Assembly (NCBI RefSeq): GCF_037975445.1
Contig: NZ_CP150254.1
Span: 3,346,001 to 3,410,000, forward strand
Source of the DNA: Peribacillus sp. FSL P2-0133
GTDB taxonomy: Bacteria > Bacillota > Bacilli > Bacillales > DSM-1321
Direction of reading: 5' to 3'
DNA: 64,000 nucleotides
In this document: positions 44,917 through 53,590 of the stretch, piece after piece
How positions within the stretch are numbered: the first letter of the stretch is position 1
Layout of the letters: every line of letters begins with the position of its first letter
Notes under the pieces: model-generated
What the model was told of the DNA's origin: nothing
What the model saw: only the letters and a program-made list of their open reading frames with translations
The model's database searches: none
Made by a program: the position numbers and the translations under genes

Positions 44917-46865
44917 TTATTAACACCCCCGAATTTTGCTTCTGTCTCTTTAATTTCTTCTACAGAAATGTAATGCCCATGATCTATTTCGAATGAACGA
45001 TGAGCCATGCAAACAAATATACCGATTAACCCAATAATCGCAAGAAACCATATGCTGAATACTAAAGCAAATCCAAAGACAAAGAAGATACAGGACATGA
45101 TAAACGGTACGCCGCTGTTATTGGGCATATGAATTTTTTCATAGTCACCCTTGAATAATTCATGACCTTTATATTTAGCATCCCAAAACGTTTCCCTTGA
45201 GTTCACTTGTGGAATAATAGCAAAGTTATATTCTGGTACTGGATTATGAGTAGCCCATTCAAGGGAACGTGCATCCCACGGATCATCACCAACAACATCT
45301 CTTGGAGCATGGCGAATGCTATAGTAAATCGTATATACGATTAATACAAAGCTGATTGCCATAAAAGCTGCCCCGATAAACGAAATCATATTCAATGGTC
45401 CAAATCCAGTCGATTCAGAGTATGTGTATATACGACGTGCTTGACCATCTAAACCAGTGATATACATAGGGAAGAATGCTAAGCAAAAACCAATGGTTAG
45501 AAACCAGAACGCCCATTTCCCAATCCTTTCATTCAACATGAAACCAAACATTTTCGGCCAGTAGTAAGTTCCGGCACCAAGCACAGCAAATACTACACCC
45601 GGAATAATGACATTGTGGAAATGAGCTACTAAAAACATTGTATTATGGTATTGATAATCCGCCGCTGACATCGCTAGCATAACCCCGGTAACTCCACCGA
45701 TTGTGAAGAGAGGTATGAAACCTATTGAATAAAGCATAGGTACGGTAAATCGGATTCTACCTTTCCACATCGTGAACAACCAGTTAAAGATCTTGATTCC
45801 AGTCGGAATAGCAATTACCATCGTTGTAATCGAGAAAATACTATTAACATATGCTGCTTGCCCCATTGTAAAGAAATGGTGCGTCCAAACGAAGAATGAA
45901 TATATAGAGATAAATACCATTGAAGCAACCATTGATCGATAGCCATATAGGTTACGTCGTGAAAAGGTTGGGATAATCTCACTAAAAAGACCAAATGCAG
46001 GCAAGATTAAGATATATACTTCAGGATGTCCCCAAACCCAGAACAGGTTAGCCCAAAGCATATCCATACCGCCATCAGTCATTGTGAAAAACTTGGTTGC
46101 GAATAGTCGATCCATTGTTCCCATGATCAGCGCCACTGTTAATACAGGGAATGCGAAAATGATAATAATGCTTGTGACTAAAGCAGACCATGTAAACATT
46201 GGCATTTTCATTAATGTCATACCGGGTGCTCTCATTTTAAGAATAGTCGTCAAAAAGTTAATCCCCGTCATTAATGTACCTATTCCGGCTATCTGAATAC
46301 CAATCATATAATAATTCGTTCCAACATGCGGACTAAATTCATTACCTGCAAGCGGGAAATAAGATGACCACCCTGCATCAGGCGAACCACCAATTACGAA
46401 AGAGATGTTGAATAGCATCGCACCCATAAAAAATAACCAGAAACTTATGGCATTTAGACGTGGGAATGCTACATCTCGGGCTCCAATTTGTAATGGCACT
46501 ACGAAATTCATTAAGGCCATAATGTACGGCATCGCCATAAAGAGAATCATCACAACCCCGTGTGTTGAAAAAATTTCATTATAGTGCTGTGAATCTAATA
46601 ACTTATTATCCGGTACGGCAAGTTGCGCACGCATCATCACAGCATCTACCCCACCACGAAACAGCATCAACAAAGCAGATATTAAATACATAATACCTAT
46701 TCTTTTATGATCGACTGTTGTTAGCCAGCCACTCCATAAATAAAACCATTTTTTAAAGTGGGTTATACCAACAATGATCAAGAGAACAGTAACACCAATG
46801 GCCACCATTGATGAGTAAATGACGGGACTAGGATTAGGTATAAGAAATCTAGAGAAAAAACCCAT
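44907..46865 (-). CDS. qoxB: Cytochrome aa3 quinol oxidase subunit I
   Basis: 652 residues, the catalytic subunit with heme a, heme a3 and CuB. The His-Tyr CuB motif [22 protein letters not shown] in [12 protein letters not shown], and HFHNVIIPG (heme ligands) are intact, as is the D-channel Glu in PAFGLFSE. The N-terminal extra helix and long C-terminal region are usual for the quinol oxidase branch. It pumps protons while reducing oxygen to water. AAGGAAAC precedes the ATG. Confidence 0.97.
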   Translation of the reverse strand: MGFFSRFLIPNPSPVIYSSMVAIGVTVLLIIVGITHFKKWFYLWSGWLTTVDHKRIGIMYLISALLMLFRGGVDAVMMRAQLAVPDNKLLDSQHYNEIFSTHGVVMILFMAMPYIMALMNFVVPLQIGARDVAFPRLNAISFWLFFMGAMLFNISFVIGGSPDAGWSSYFPLAGNEFSPHVGTNYYMIGIQIAGIGTLMTGINFLTTILKMRAPGMTLMKMPMFTWSALVTSIIIIFAFPVLTVALIMGTMDRLFATKFFTMTDGGMDMLWANLFWVWGHPEVYILILPAFGLFSEIIPTFSRRNLYGYRSMVASMVFISIYSFFVWTHHFFTMGQAAYVNSIFSITTMVIAIPTGIKIFNWLFTMWKGRIRFTVPMLYSIGFIPLFTIGGVTGVMLAMSAADYQYHNTMFLVAHFHNVIIPGVVFAVLGAGTYYWPKMFGFMLNERIGKWAFWFLTIGFCLAFFPMYITGLDGQARRIYTYSESTGFGPLNMISFIGAAFMAISFVLIVYTIYYSIRHAPRDVVGDDPWDARSLEWATHNPVPEYNFAIIPQVNSRETFWDAKYKGHELFKGDYEKIHMPNNSGVPFIMSCIFFVFGFALVFSIWFLAIIGLIGIFVCMAHRSFEIDHGHYISVEEIKETEAKFGGVNKWK

Positions 46866-46915
46866 ACTTTTGTGTTTCCTTTCTGAACATATTTTACTTG
46901 AGATAGACTAAGAAA

Positions 46916-47854
46916 TTATTCATGATTGTGTGCTGATTTTTCCTTACTATTACTTGAATTATGATCATGCTCCATATGTTCACCTTTTGAATTCGCGTTA
47001 GATCCACTTGAGCCATGATGTCCAGCATTTTCACCTTCTGGAGCTGGTGAGAAGTCTAAATGAGTTCCAGTAAACGTTAACTGTCCCTCATGACCTGGTT
47101 TTAATAATTCATTGAATCTTACTTCAGTAATAGGTTTCGCAGTTTCTTTAACTTCCTTTACCCATTCATCAAACTTATCTTGAGACATCGCTTCGACGTG
47201 GAACGTATTTTCAGCGAACCCTTTCCCACTAAAGTTTGCATTTCGTCCCATCATTTCCCCTGACTCGTCCGCTGCTAAGTGTAATGTGGTCACCATGTTA
47301 GACATGGCATATTTTTGACCGCCAAGCTGTGGAATCCAGAAACTCGTGATAGGCCCGAATGAATAAAGTTTAAATTCAAGTGGTCTATTTGTTGGAATAT
47401 ACAAGTAGTTTACTGTCTCGATATCGTTTTCTGGATAACTAAAATGCCACTTCCAGTCAGATGACGAAGCGTAAATAACTAATGGATCTTGACCTTTGTA
47501 CCCTTCCGGAGTGGCTTCCACTTTATTGTTGGAAATTACAGAAACAACAGAGAAGAAAATGACGATTAAAATTGGCACCCCAACAATAATCGATTCAACA
47601 ACATGATTCCCTTCAATGTAGGGTGGTTCATAATCTTTAGGTAGTTTAGAGTCACGGTATTTCGTTAACACAAAGACTAAAATGGCACAAACAACAATAA
47701 CAATAACCGCCATGATCGCAATTGATAGCCAAATCACATTGGCTTGCGTTTGGGCTTGAGGTCCTTTAGGATCTAAGACCGCTAATGATTCACAGCCAGA
47801 AAGCACATTGACTATGGTAGAAAGAATAGCTAATAAAACCCATTTTATTTTCAT
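46916..47854 (-). CDS. qoxA: Cytochrome aa3 quinol oxidase subunit II
   Basis: 312 residues. A lipobox LSGC (Cys20), two membrane helices and an external cupredoxin domain are visible (WKWHFSYPENDIETVNYLYIP; SFGPITSFWIPQLGGQKYAM). The CuA ligands of cytochrome c oxidases are absent, which shows that quinol is the donor. The last 40 residues are His-, Ser- and acid-rich (GHHGSSGSNANSKGEHMEHDHNSS), an added tail that could bind metal. AAAGGATA lies before the ATG. It is first in qoxABCD. Confidence 0.95.
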   Translation of the reverse strand: MKIKWVLLAILSTIVNVLSGCESLAVLDPKGPQAQTQANVIWLSIAIMAVIVIVVCAILVFVLTKYRDSKLPKDYEPPYIEGNHVVESIIVGVPILIVIFFSVVSVISNNKVEATPEGYKGQDPLVIYASSSDWKWHFSYPENDIETVNYLYIPTNRPLEFKLYSFGPITSFWIPQLGGQKYAMSNMVTTLHLAADESGEMMGRNANFSGKGFAENTFHVEAMSQDKFDEWVKEVKETAKPITEVRFNELLKPGHEGQLTFTGTHLDFSPAPEGENAGHHGSSGSNANSKGEHMEHDHNSSNSKEKSAHNHE

Positions 47855-47924
47855 ATAAGTATCCTTTCTTTTAAGATTTTATTTCTAAGTTATCCACAAA
47901 AAATGAAGTTATCCCAAAAAATGT

Positions 47925-48243
47925 TTATTGAGAATGGTAATTTCTCACAATCACATTCATAGGCGGGATGAATATGTATGAATTCATTTTGCAGAAAGAT
48001 CCATCTTGAGGATCTTCAGCCGTCATTTTAGCTAATAGGCTGTATACAATATAGGTTCCAATAGCTGCTAAAATAAAGGAAAGGACAATTGAAGGGCCTG
48101 TTATTTATATACCAATGGCCGATCCAAGAAAAAATCCAGTACCAATCGTGCAGCCAACACCTATTAAGGACAATTGCCACCATTTTAAATTTTCATCTTC
48201 ACTCACTCCCTTTACTTTGACCACTATGAATAAAAATATCCAT
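47925..48243 (-). pseudogene. Amino-acid permease, N-terminal fragment in inverted orientation
   Basis: From ATG 48243 (GTGAGGAG upstream) the frame first stops early. A second frame then reads NLKWWQLSLIGVGCTIGTG, FFLGSAIGI, an in-frame stop, ITGPSIVLSFILAAIG, and TYIVYSLLAKMTAEDPQ, breaking off at GSF near 47994. This is the first part of an APC-family amino-acid permease (YvbW-like). It has at least one frameshift and one stop codon. The continuation of the same protein lies on the other strand at 48329-49143, so this segment appears to have been inverted. Confidence 0.8.
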
Positions 48244-48328
48244 GCAGTATCTCCTCACATATTCAAATTCCTTTTCAAAGCAAATAGGTATTTAGATTAC
48301 CTGTTTCTCTGAACATTCGCTGGAACTA

Positions 48329-49143
48329 TTGGAGTTTAAACATCCTGATTATGGGTGGCCAATTAACGGCTCATCGATTTTATCAAGATTTTGGTTTCCA
48401 AATGTTCCTCTTTGGCTCTTTGCAGCTGGATACGCCATTCTCACGATTATTGTCGTTTTAACCGGCAATGAGGGTTTTGATAAAGTAGAGAATTTACTGG
48501 CCGTTATCAAAACGGCGGCTATTGTTATATTTATTATTCTTGCAGCGGCTGCCGTGTTCGGATGGATTCACGGGGATGTAAAACATGCTGGTTTTCCTAA
48601 TTCAGTCAATGAACTATTTCCCGAAGGTTGGAAAGGTTTTTGGTCTTCCTTAATCTATGCCTTTACGCTTATGGAGGAATAGAAGTAATTGGACTTATGG
48701 CCATGAGACTTAAAAAAGAAAGAAAATGCTCCCAAAGCGGGAATCATAATGTTAATAGTACTAGTGGTGATTTATATCATTTCACTCGGACTTGCAGTTT
48801 ATATGACTGCACATGGGGAGTTTAATGAAAAGGAAAGTCCTTTTGTAACGGCACTAGATAAATATCATTTTTCTTTTTTCCACATGTATTTAATGCAACT
48901 ATTATCTTAGCTGGTTTTTCAACGATGACCGTTTCATTATTTCAGGTAACAACACTCCTTGTGACCATCGCAGATGGCGGTGATGCTCAAGCTTTGTTCT
49001 CGAAAAAGCTAAAAAAGTTTAAGGAACTCCCTCTTCCTTCATTAAATTTACGAGTACATTACGACAGCCGCAAGTATCTTAATTTTGTTCAATTGGTCTT
49101 TCATTATTATTTCTGCTCTTCGTATTTTGAAAATAAAAATTAG
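48329..49143 (+). pseudogene. Amino-acid permease, middle and C-terminal fragments
   Basis: The pieces read in order on the plus strand but in shifting frames: SSILSRFWFPNVPLWLFAAG, VVLTGNEGFDKVENLLAVIK, FWSSLIYAF, then YGGIEVIGLMAMRLKK. These are followed by KAGIIMLIVLVVIYIISLG, SPFVTALDKYHFSFF, and FSTMTVSLFQVTTLLVTIAD. These are consecutive segments of an APC amino-acid permease. At least three frameshifts separate them and the end is eroded. About 40 residues between this part and the inverted N-terminal fragment are missing. Confidence 0.85.
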
Positions 49144-49219
49144 TTGTTTTAACAGTGCTTTTCATCTACCCTAATACCCATTGAAGAAATTTCAAAAGAC
49201 CTCTCCAAAAGAGGCTTCC

Positions 49220-49340
49220 AAAATAATATATCTAAATTTACCGCTTGCTTCCTTCGGAATTCCGCGTCACCACGGAAAGCAACCGCTACTAATGCCTTCA
49301 CCGTTCGAGTTGTACACCCTATAGACCGCACCGCCGGGCA
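49220..49340. repeat. Possible dispersed Bacillus-type intergenic repeat remnant
   Basis: The minus-strand stretch TTCCGTGGTGACGCGGAA forms a hairpin. The surrounding frame ([15 protein letters not shown]) resembles meaningless translations that recur between Bacillus genes. I recall such sequences as dispersed repeats; only one copy is in this window, so this is tentative. Confidence 0.3.
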
Positions 49341-49347
49341 CACAGAA

Positions 49348-49376
49348 AAACCTCACCAAAAAAAGTAGATGAGGCA
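49348..49376 (-). terminator. Terminator after yokU
   Basis: CCTCA and TGAGG flank a T-rich loop and are followed by TTTTT on the minus strand. The stem is short, so it is moderate evidence. Confidence 0.6.
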
Positions 49377-49392
49377 ACTTCTAATTATTTTG

Positions 49393-49674
49393 TTATTTCC
49401 CAAAATCAAAATAATTCCACTTTAACACCCGCTTCATCTTCAATAACTCGTCATACGTCGTCTGTTTCCCTAACTGTTTCGAATCAATTAAAAATAGCTG
49501 ATCTTCAATTTCTTTTACAATTTCATCACTCTGAAAAAGAGCTTTACAATTCTCGCAATGGGAAGATGGAGTTTCAGTAATTTCAACGGCTCGCGTCCCA
49601 TCTGGTAATTCCCAATAGACCGTACCAGTTACCGATGAAAGTTTTCCTATCTCACACCATGGACAAGTTTCCAT
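49393..49674 (-). CDS. yokU: YokU family zinc-finger protein
   Basis: 93 residues. Two CxxC pairs (CPWC near residue 4, CENC near 40) form a zinc ribbon, followed by KEIEDQLFLIDSKQL and the conserved ending LKWNYFDFG. It matches Bacillus YokU, which lies next to kamA in Bacillus subtilis also. Role unknown. The start at 49674 is nine bases after GGGG and directly abuts the kamA stop, so it belongs to the kamA operon. Confidence 0.87.
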   Translation of the reverse strand: METCPWCEIGKLSSVTGTVYWELPDGTRAVEITETPSSHCENCKALFQSDEIVKEIEDQLFLIDSKQLGKQTTYDELLKMKRVLKWNYFDFGK

Positions 49675-49675
49675 G

Positions 49676-51079
49676 CTATTCATCCCCTTTTGGAGTACTC
49701 TTCTTTTGTTGTGCCTGGAATTTCTTTTCTTTTAATTGATCTCGCTTTTCACGTTGATTTTTTAAAGAAGCATGCTCCGGGTTGGTAACGTAATTTTCAC
49801 GGCGATTCATTCGCTTCAGCCCTTCAGGCACTAAATTGAATTGCTTGTCGTTCATCAAACCAGCTATTCCTATATCTGACCGTTTTTCTTCCATATCAGG
49901 ATATATCCCTTTGAAATAATCATCAGCAAGTCCTGGTGCGTAATTCTCAGGTTCGGGATATGTTGTAATCACTCCTTCAAAATTACGAAGTACTGTTTTT
50001 GTCGGTGATTGTGAAAGAATATAATTCGGTTGCAGTGTGATTTTCCCGCCACCCCCTGGTGCATCTACAACAAATGTCGGTACAGCATACCCGGATGTAT
50101 GGCCTCGCAGCCCCTCGATGATTTCAATCCCTTTTGAAATGGGAGCCCTGAAATGACCGATGCCTTCCGAGAGATCGCACTGATAAATATAGTAAGGGCG
50201 GACACGGATCTTAACGAGATCATGCATCAGCTTTTTCATGATTGCGACACTGTCATTTATCCCCGCTAAAATAACTGCCTGGTTGCCCACAGGTACACCT
50301 GCATCGGTAAGCATCTCACATGCTTTCTTTGACTCCTCGGTAATTTCTATCGAGGTATTGAAATGAGTATTCAGCCAAACTGGATGATATTTTTTTAAAA
50401 TGGCACATAAATTTTCAGTGATTCTTTGAGGAAAAACAACCGGAGCCCGCGTACCTATCCTGATTATTTCAACATGAGGAATTTCCCTTAAGTTTTTGAG
50501 GATATATTCAAGGATCGTGTCATTGATCAATAATCCGTCCCCGCCGGAAATAAGGACATCCCGAACTGCCGGCGTGTCACGTATATAACCGATTGCTGCG
50601 TCCAATTGTTTTTTTGGCACGCCCATGCCAATTTGGCCTGAAAAGCGTCTTCGCGTACAATAACGGCAGTACATGGAGCATTGATTCGTCACCAAAAAAA
50701 GAACGCGATCCGGATATCTATGGGTCAGTCCCGGTACAGGGGAGTCCTCATCCTCATGAAGGGGGTCTTCCATGTCATATTTGGTTTTATGCATTTCTTC
50801 CGAGATTGGGACCGATTGCATTCTGATTGGACACCTTGGGTCATCTTTATTCATTAAAGAAGCATAGTAAGGGGTGATATTCAATGGAATGGTTTTTGTG
50901 GAAATCCTCACACCTTCCTCTTCATCGGGAGTCAGGTTTATCACTTTTTTCAAATCATCAACAGTTCGGATCGTATTCGTAAGCTGCCAAAGCCAGTTGT
51001 TCCATTGTTCTTCGGTTACATCTTTCCATAGCTCTATATCTTTCCAGTTGCGATCTGGCTTATATAAGTCAAATAACAT
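49676..51079 (-). CDS. kamA: Lysine 2,3-aminomutase
   Basis: 467 residues, radical SAM plus PLP enzyme. It converts L-lysine to L-beta-lysine. The iron-sulfur cluster motif is NQCSMYCRYCTRRR (CxxxCxxC); ISGGDGLL and VDAPGGGGKI (PLP Lys region) follow. The length and a charged C-terminal tail fit the Bacillus enzyme. A near-perfect sigma-54 promoter lies 36-52 bases upstream of the ATG, and a sigma-54 activator gene is directly upstream, so expression is probably lysine- or intermediate-induced. In Bacillus subtilis I recall this locus as sporulation controlled. Confidence 0.96.
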   Translation of the reverse strand: MLFDLYKPDRNWKDIELWKDVTEEQWNNWLWQLTNTIRTVDDLKKVINLTPDEEEGVRISTKTIPLNITPYYASLMNKDDPRCPIRMQSVPISEEMHKTKYDMEDPLHEDEDSPVPGLTHRYPDRVLFLVTNQCSMYCRYCTRRRFSGQIGMGVPKKQLDAAIGYIRDTPAVRDVLISGGDGLLINDTILEYILKNLREIPHVEIIRIGTRAPVVFPQRITENLCAILKKYHPVWLNTHFNTSIEITEESKKACEMLTDAGVPVGNQAVILAGINDSVAIMKKLMHDLVKIRVRPYYIYQCDLSEGIGHFRAPISKGIEIIEGLRGHTSGYAVPTFVVDAPGGGGKITLQPNYILSQSPTKTVLRNFEGVITTYPEPENYAPGLADDYFKGIYPDMEEKRSDIGIAGLMNDKQFNLVPEGLKRMNRRENYVTNPEHASLKNQREKRDQLKEKKFQAQQKKSTPKGDE

Positions 51080-51114
51080 GGTTATACCTCCTGAGTTATG
51101 ATAGTAGTATTAAA

Positions 51115-51131
51115 TGCAAGAAGGGTGCCAA
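51115..51131 (-). promoter_or_regulatory. Sigma-54 (-24/-12) promoter of kamA
   Basis: On the minus strand TTGGCAC, five bases, TTGCA: the GG and GC dinucleotides are correctly spaced. Predicted start of transcription is about 51104, 25 bases before the kamA ATG. Confidence 0.85.
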
Positions 51132-51156
51132 AATGACCTAAAAATTCGAGTGCCCA

Positions 51157-51194
51157 TAAAAAAAACCGGACTGCTGGCTGCATCCGGATTTTTT
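51157..51194 (-). terminator. Terminator after the sigma-54 activator gene
   Basis: AAATCCGGA pairs with TCCGGTTT, followed by a T run on the minus strand. It separates the activator gene from kamA, which then needs its own promoter. Confidence 0.88.
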
Positions 51195-51197
51195 CAT

Positions 51198-52577
51198 TCA
51201 AATATGTTTTTTTATTTTATATTGCAAGGTCTGTCTTGGAATTTGCAATAGCTTCGATGCCTGGAAAACGTTACCCTTCGTTTGTAGAAGGGCCTCGGTA
51301 ATCAATTTTGTTTCCATCTCAATCATGGCCTCACGAAGCGGAAGTATTTTTTCTGATGGGGTGGGCTTTTTTAAAAATTGGGGCAAATCTTCAAGATTCA
51401 AAACATCATTCTCCGTATGGTTCATCATGAATTCTATCGTATGTTTAAGCTCCCTGACGTTTCCAGGCCAATGATATTTCCGAAAAAAAACCTTAGTCTT
51501 CTCATCCATGCCTTTTATCGACAGTCCTAATTTACTGTTAAATATTGATATGAAATGTTCAGAAAGAAGCTCTATATCATCAATCCGCTCCCTTAACGGA
51601 GGCAGCTCGTAGCTCAATACGTTCAATCGGTAAAATAAATCCGGCCTTAGCCTGTTTTCCGATACCGCCTTTTTCGGATCTATATTCATCGCTGCCATGA
51701 TCCTGACATCCACCTGTACACTCTTTGTGCCGCCTATCCTCCTGATGAACCCATCTTCAAGTACACGCAGAAGCTTTGCCTGCAAGTCAATCGGCATCGA
51801 TTGCAATTCATCCAAAAACAAGGTTCCGCCGTTGGCTAATTCAAACAATCCCTGACGTTCCACAGCACCAGTGTAGCTTCCTTTTGCCGTACCGAATAGA
51901 AGCGATTCCAATAAACTTTCTGGTAGGGCAGCACAATTTTGCGCGATGAAAGGTTCTTTACCTCGGCTCGAATCCTGGTGGATGCTTTGAACAAAAAGCT
52001 CTTTTCCTACACCGCTTTCCCCATAAACCAATACCGATGAGGAGGAGCGGGCAGCCTTTTTCCCTTGTGATATCAAACCTTTAAACTCACTATCATTTGT
52101 CAGGATTTCCGTGAAAGAATATAATCCGCCGTTCTCAGGCTTTTTCCTTTCAGGACTTTTGATCGTCTTGAGCGAGCTTTCCAGATCAGCTAACCTTTCA
52201 GATAATTGCTTCAAGCTTGAATAATCCTTGGCAATTTCTATTGCACCTATCATAAACCCATCAACATATATGGGAAGTGTCGTATTTAGCGTCTCAATGA
52301 TTCGCCCATGTGCATTTACATACGATTGACTATAGTTGTAGATTGGTTTTTCAGATTTAATGACCCGGAGTAAGGTTGATGATTTATGATTCAAAGATGG
52401 AAAGGCTTCAAGCAACGGTTTCCCAAGCACCTCACTTCTTTTCATCCCATCATGATTGGCCGCCACTCCGTTGTAAAAGATGGTCTGTCCTTTTGGATCT
52501 ATCACATGAATGCCTTCATCAATGGTTTCTAATATCGCTTCCAACACTTCACTTGTATTAAAAAATTCACTTGGCAA
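51198..52577 (-). CDS. Sigma-54-dependent transcriptional activator (PAS-AAA-Fis)
   Basis: About 459 residues. An N-terminal PAS domain (ILETIDEGIHVIDPKGQTIFYN, residues 12-120) probably senses the inducer. The central AAA+ domain has Walker A GESGVGKE, Walker B GGTLFLDEL, and the sigma-54 contact loop as GSYTGA instead of GAFTGA (Phe to Tyr is tolerated in the family). The C-terminal Fis-type helix-turn-helix is GNVFQASKLLQIPRQTLQYKIKK. RocR is a relative. The TTG start at 52577 follows GAGGAGG; the longer reading would start inside that site. It presumably activates kamA. Confidence 0.92.
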   Translation of the reverse strand: MPSEFFNTSEVLEAILETIDEGIHVIDPKGQTIFYNGVAANHDGMKRSEVLGKPLLEAFPSLNHKSSTLLRVIKSEKPIYNYSQSYVNAHGRIIETLNTTLPIYVDGFMIGAIEIAKDYSSLKQLSERLADLESSLKTIKSPERKKPENGGLYSFTEILTNDSEFKGLISQGKKAARSSSSVLVYGESGVGKELFVQSIHQDSSRGKEPFIAQNCAALPESLLESLLFGTAKGSYTGAVERQGLFELANGGTLFLDELQSMPIDLQAKLLRVLEDGFIRRIGGTKSVQVDVRIMAAMNIDPKKAVSENRLRPDLFYRLNVLSYELPPLRERIDDIELLSEHFISIFNSKLGLSIKGMDEKTKVFFRKYHWPGNVRELKHTIEFMMNHTENDVLNLEDLPQFLKKPTPSEKILPLREAMIEMETKLITEALLQTKGNVFQASKLLQIPRQTLQYKIKKHI

Positions 52578-52659
52578 GATATCCCTCCTCAAGACCTTCT
52601 TGCTAAATGTATATGAGGAAATGCCAAAAACTTGTCATCAACCGCCTAAAAATGAGCAT

Positions 52660-53508
52660 TCAAGTTAAATTTTTCACCCAAAGATTCATATCTTCCAGTT
52701 TATCAAAGATATAACAATTATTGGCCAAACGTCCGCGGTACGAGTAACCATGCTGATGCAATGCAGCATTCATGCCGAATGAGAGCGACCGGGCAATCGA
52801 ATAGATACAATAAATGCCCTGTGAAATAAGATAGTCTTCAAGCGAGGAAATCAAGTGTTTCATCAAGCCGTACTGCCGATGTTCTGGCATTGTCGCACAA
52901 TCGGTTATTTCTGCATTATGGTAAAAGGAATTAATTTCTGCGGAAGCAGCACTGACGATCCTCTCTTCATGGACATAAATATAAAAAACCGTTCCCATTT
53001 CCATGCACTTTTTCACATATACCGGATCATTCATCGGTGTGGGATACACTTCGAAAACCTTACCATACAATTGGGCCAGCTGAAGTGCATCGGTAACTTC
53101 TGCTTTACGGCCTTGATAGGCTGACGGCGGATCATCTAGTCCGGATTTTGTCGGCAGTCTCTGAACATCGTTAAGGATTTGATCTTCCTTCTCCCATTCT
53201 GCACTGTTGCGCCTTTCATTCCGGTTATATTTAACAAGGAAGAAACAATCGCTTCCCAAGAAGAATTTATCGATGCTTCCTTCATATAGAAAGCCTTGAG
53301 AAAGCAATGCCATAACGTTTTCCCTGCGTGACTTGAAGATGATTTTTTCTGCTGATATGCCTTTAGCCACCTTCAAAGATTCCTCCACGCAATCTTGAAA
53401 ATGACCTAGATAATCATCAACCCTGATTCGCTTATTAAAATGATCGATCGTAATATGTATGGTGCATCTTGGCTTTTGAATTCTTTTTTCAATGATTCCA
53501 GCCTCCAT
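52660..53508 (-). CDS. yodP: Beta-lysine N6-acetyltransferase (AblB type)
   Basis: About 282 residues. The N-terminal half begins IQKPRCTIHITIDHFNKRIRVDDY and the C-terminal GNAT domain has CATMPEHRQYGLMKHLISSLEDYL as acetyl-CoA site. The pairing with kamA is the same as ablA-ablB, which makes N6-acetyl-beta-lysine in archaea and some bacteria. Here it is followed by degradative genes, so acetylation probably protects the side-chain amine during catabolism. The start at 53508 has GGAGCGG. Confidence 0.88.
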   Translation of the reverse strand: MEAGIIEKRIQKPRCTIHITIDHFNKRIRVDDYLGHFQDCVEESLKVAKGISAEKIIFKSRRENVMALLSQGFLYEGSIDKFFLGSDCFFLVKYNRNERRNSAEWEKEDQILNDVQRLPTKSGLDDPPSAYQGRKAEVTDALQLAQLYGKVFEVYPTPMNDPVYVKKCMEMGTVFYIYVHEERIVSAASAEINSFYHNAEITDCATMPEHRQYGLMKHLISSLEDYLISQGIYCIYSIARSLSFGMNAALHQHGYSYRGRLANNCYIFDKLEDMNLWVKNLT

Positions 53509-53547
53509 TTGTCCGCTCCTTTCACTTCTTCGAAAATGTGTTGCGAA

Positions 53548-53575
53548 AGGCCTGACCCTACCTGGAATCAGACCT
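53548..53575 (-). other. Intra-operon hairpin between yodQ and yodP
   Basis: AGGTCTGA pairs with TCAGGCCT (one G-U) across a 12-base loop and is followed by only TTTC on the minus strand. It could be a weak attenuator or mRNA-stability element between the stop of yodQ and the yodP ribosome site. Confidence 0.4.
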
Positions 53576-53590
53576 TGGTAAAAATGATTA

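Noticed and set aside
49149..49343. 64-residue minus-strand frame ([18 protein letters not shown])
   Set aside because: It has no ribosome site and looks like translated intergenic repeat, not a conserved protein.
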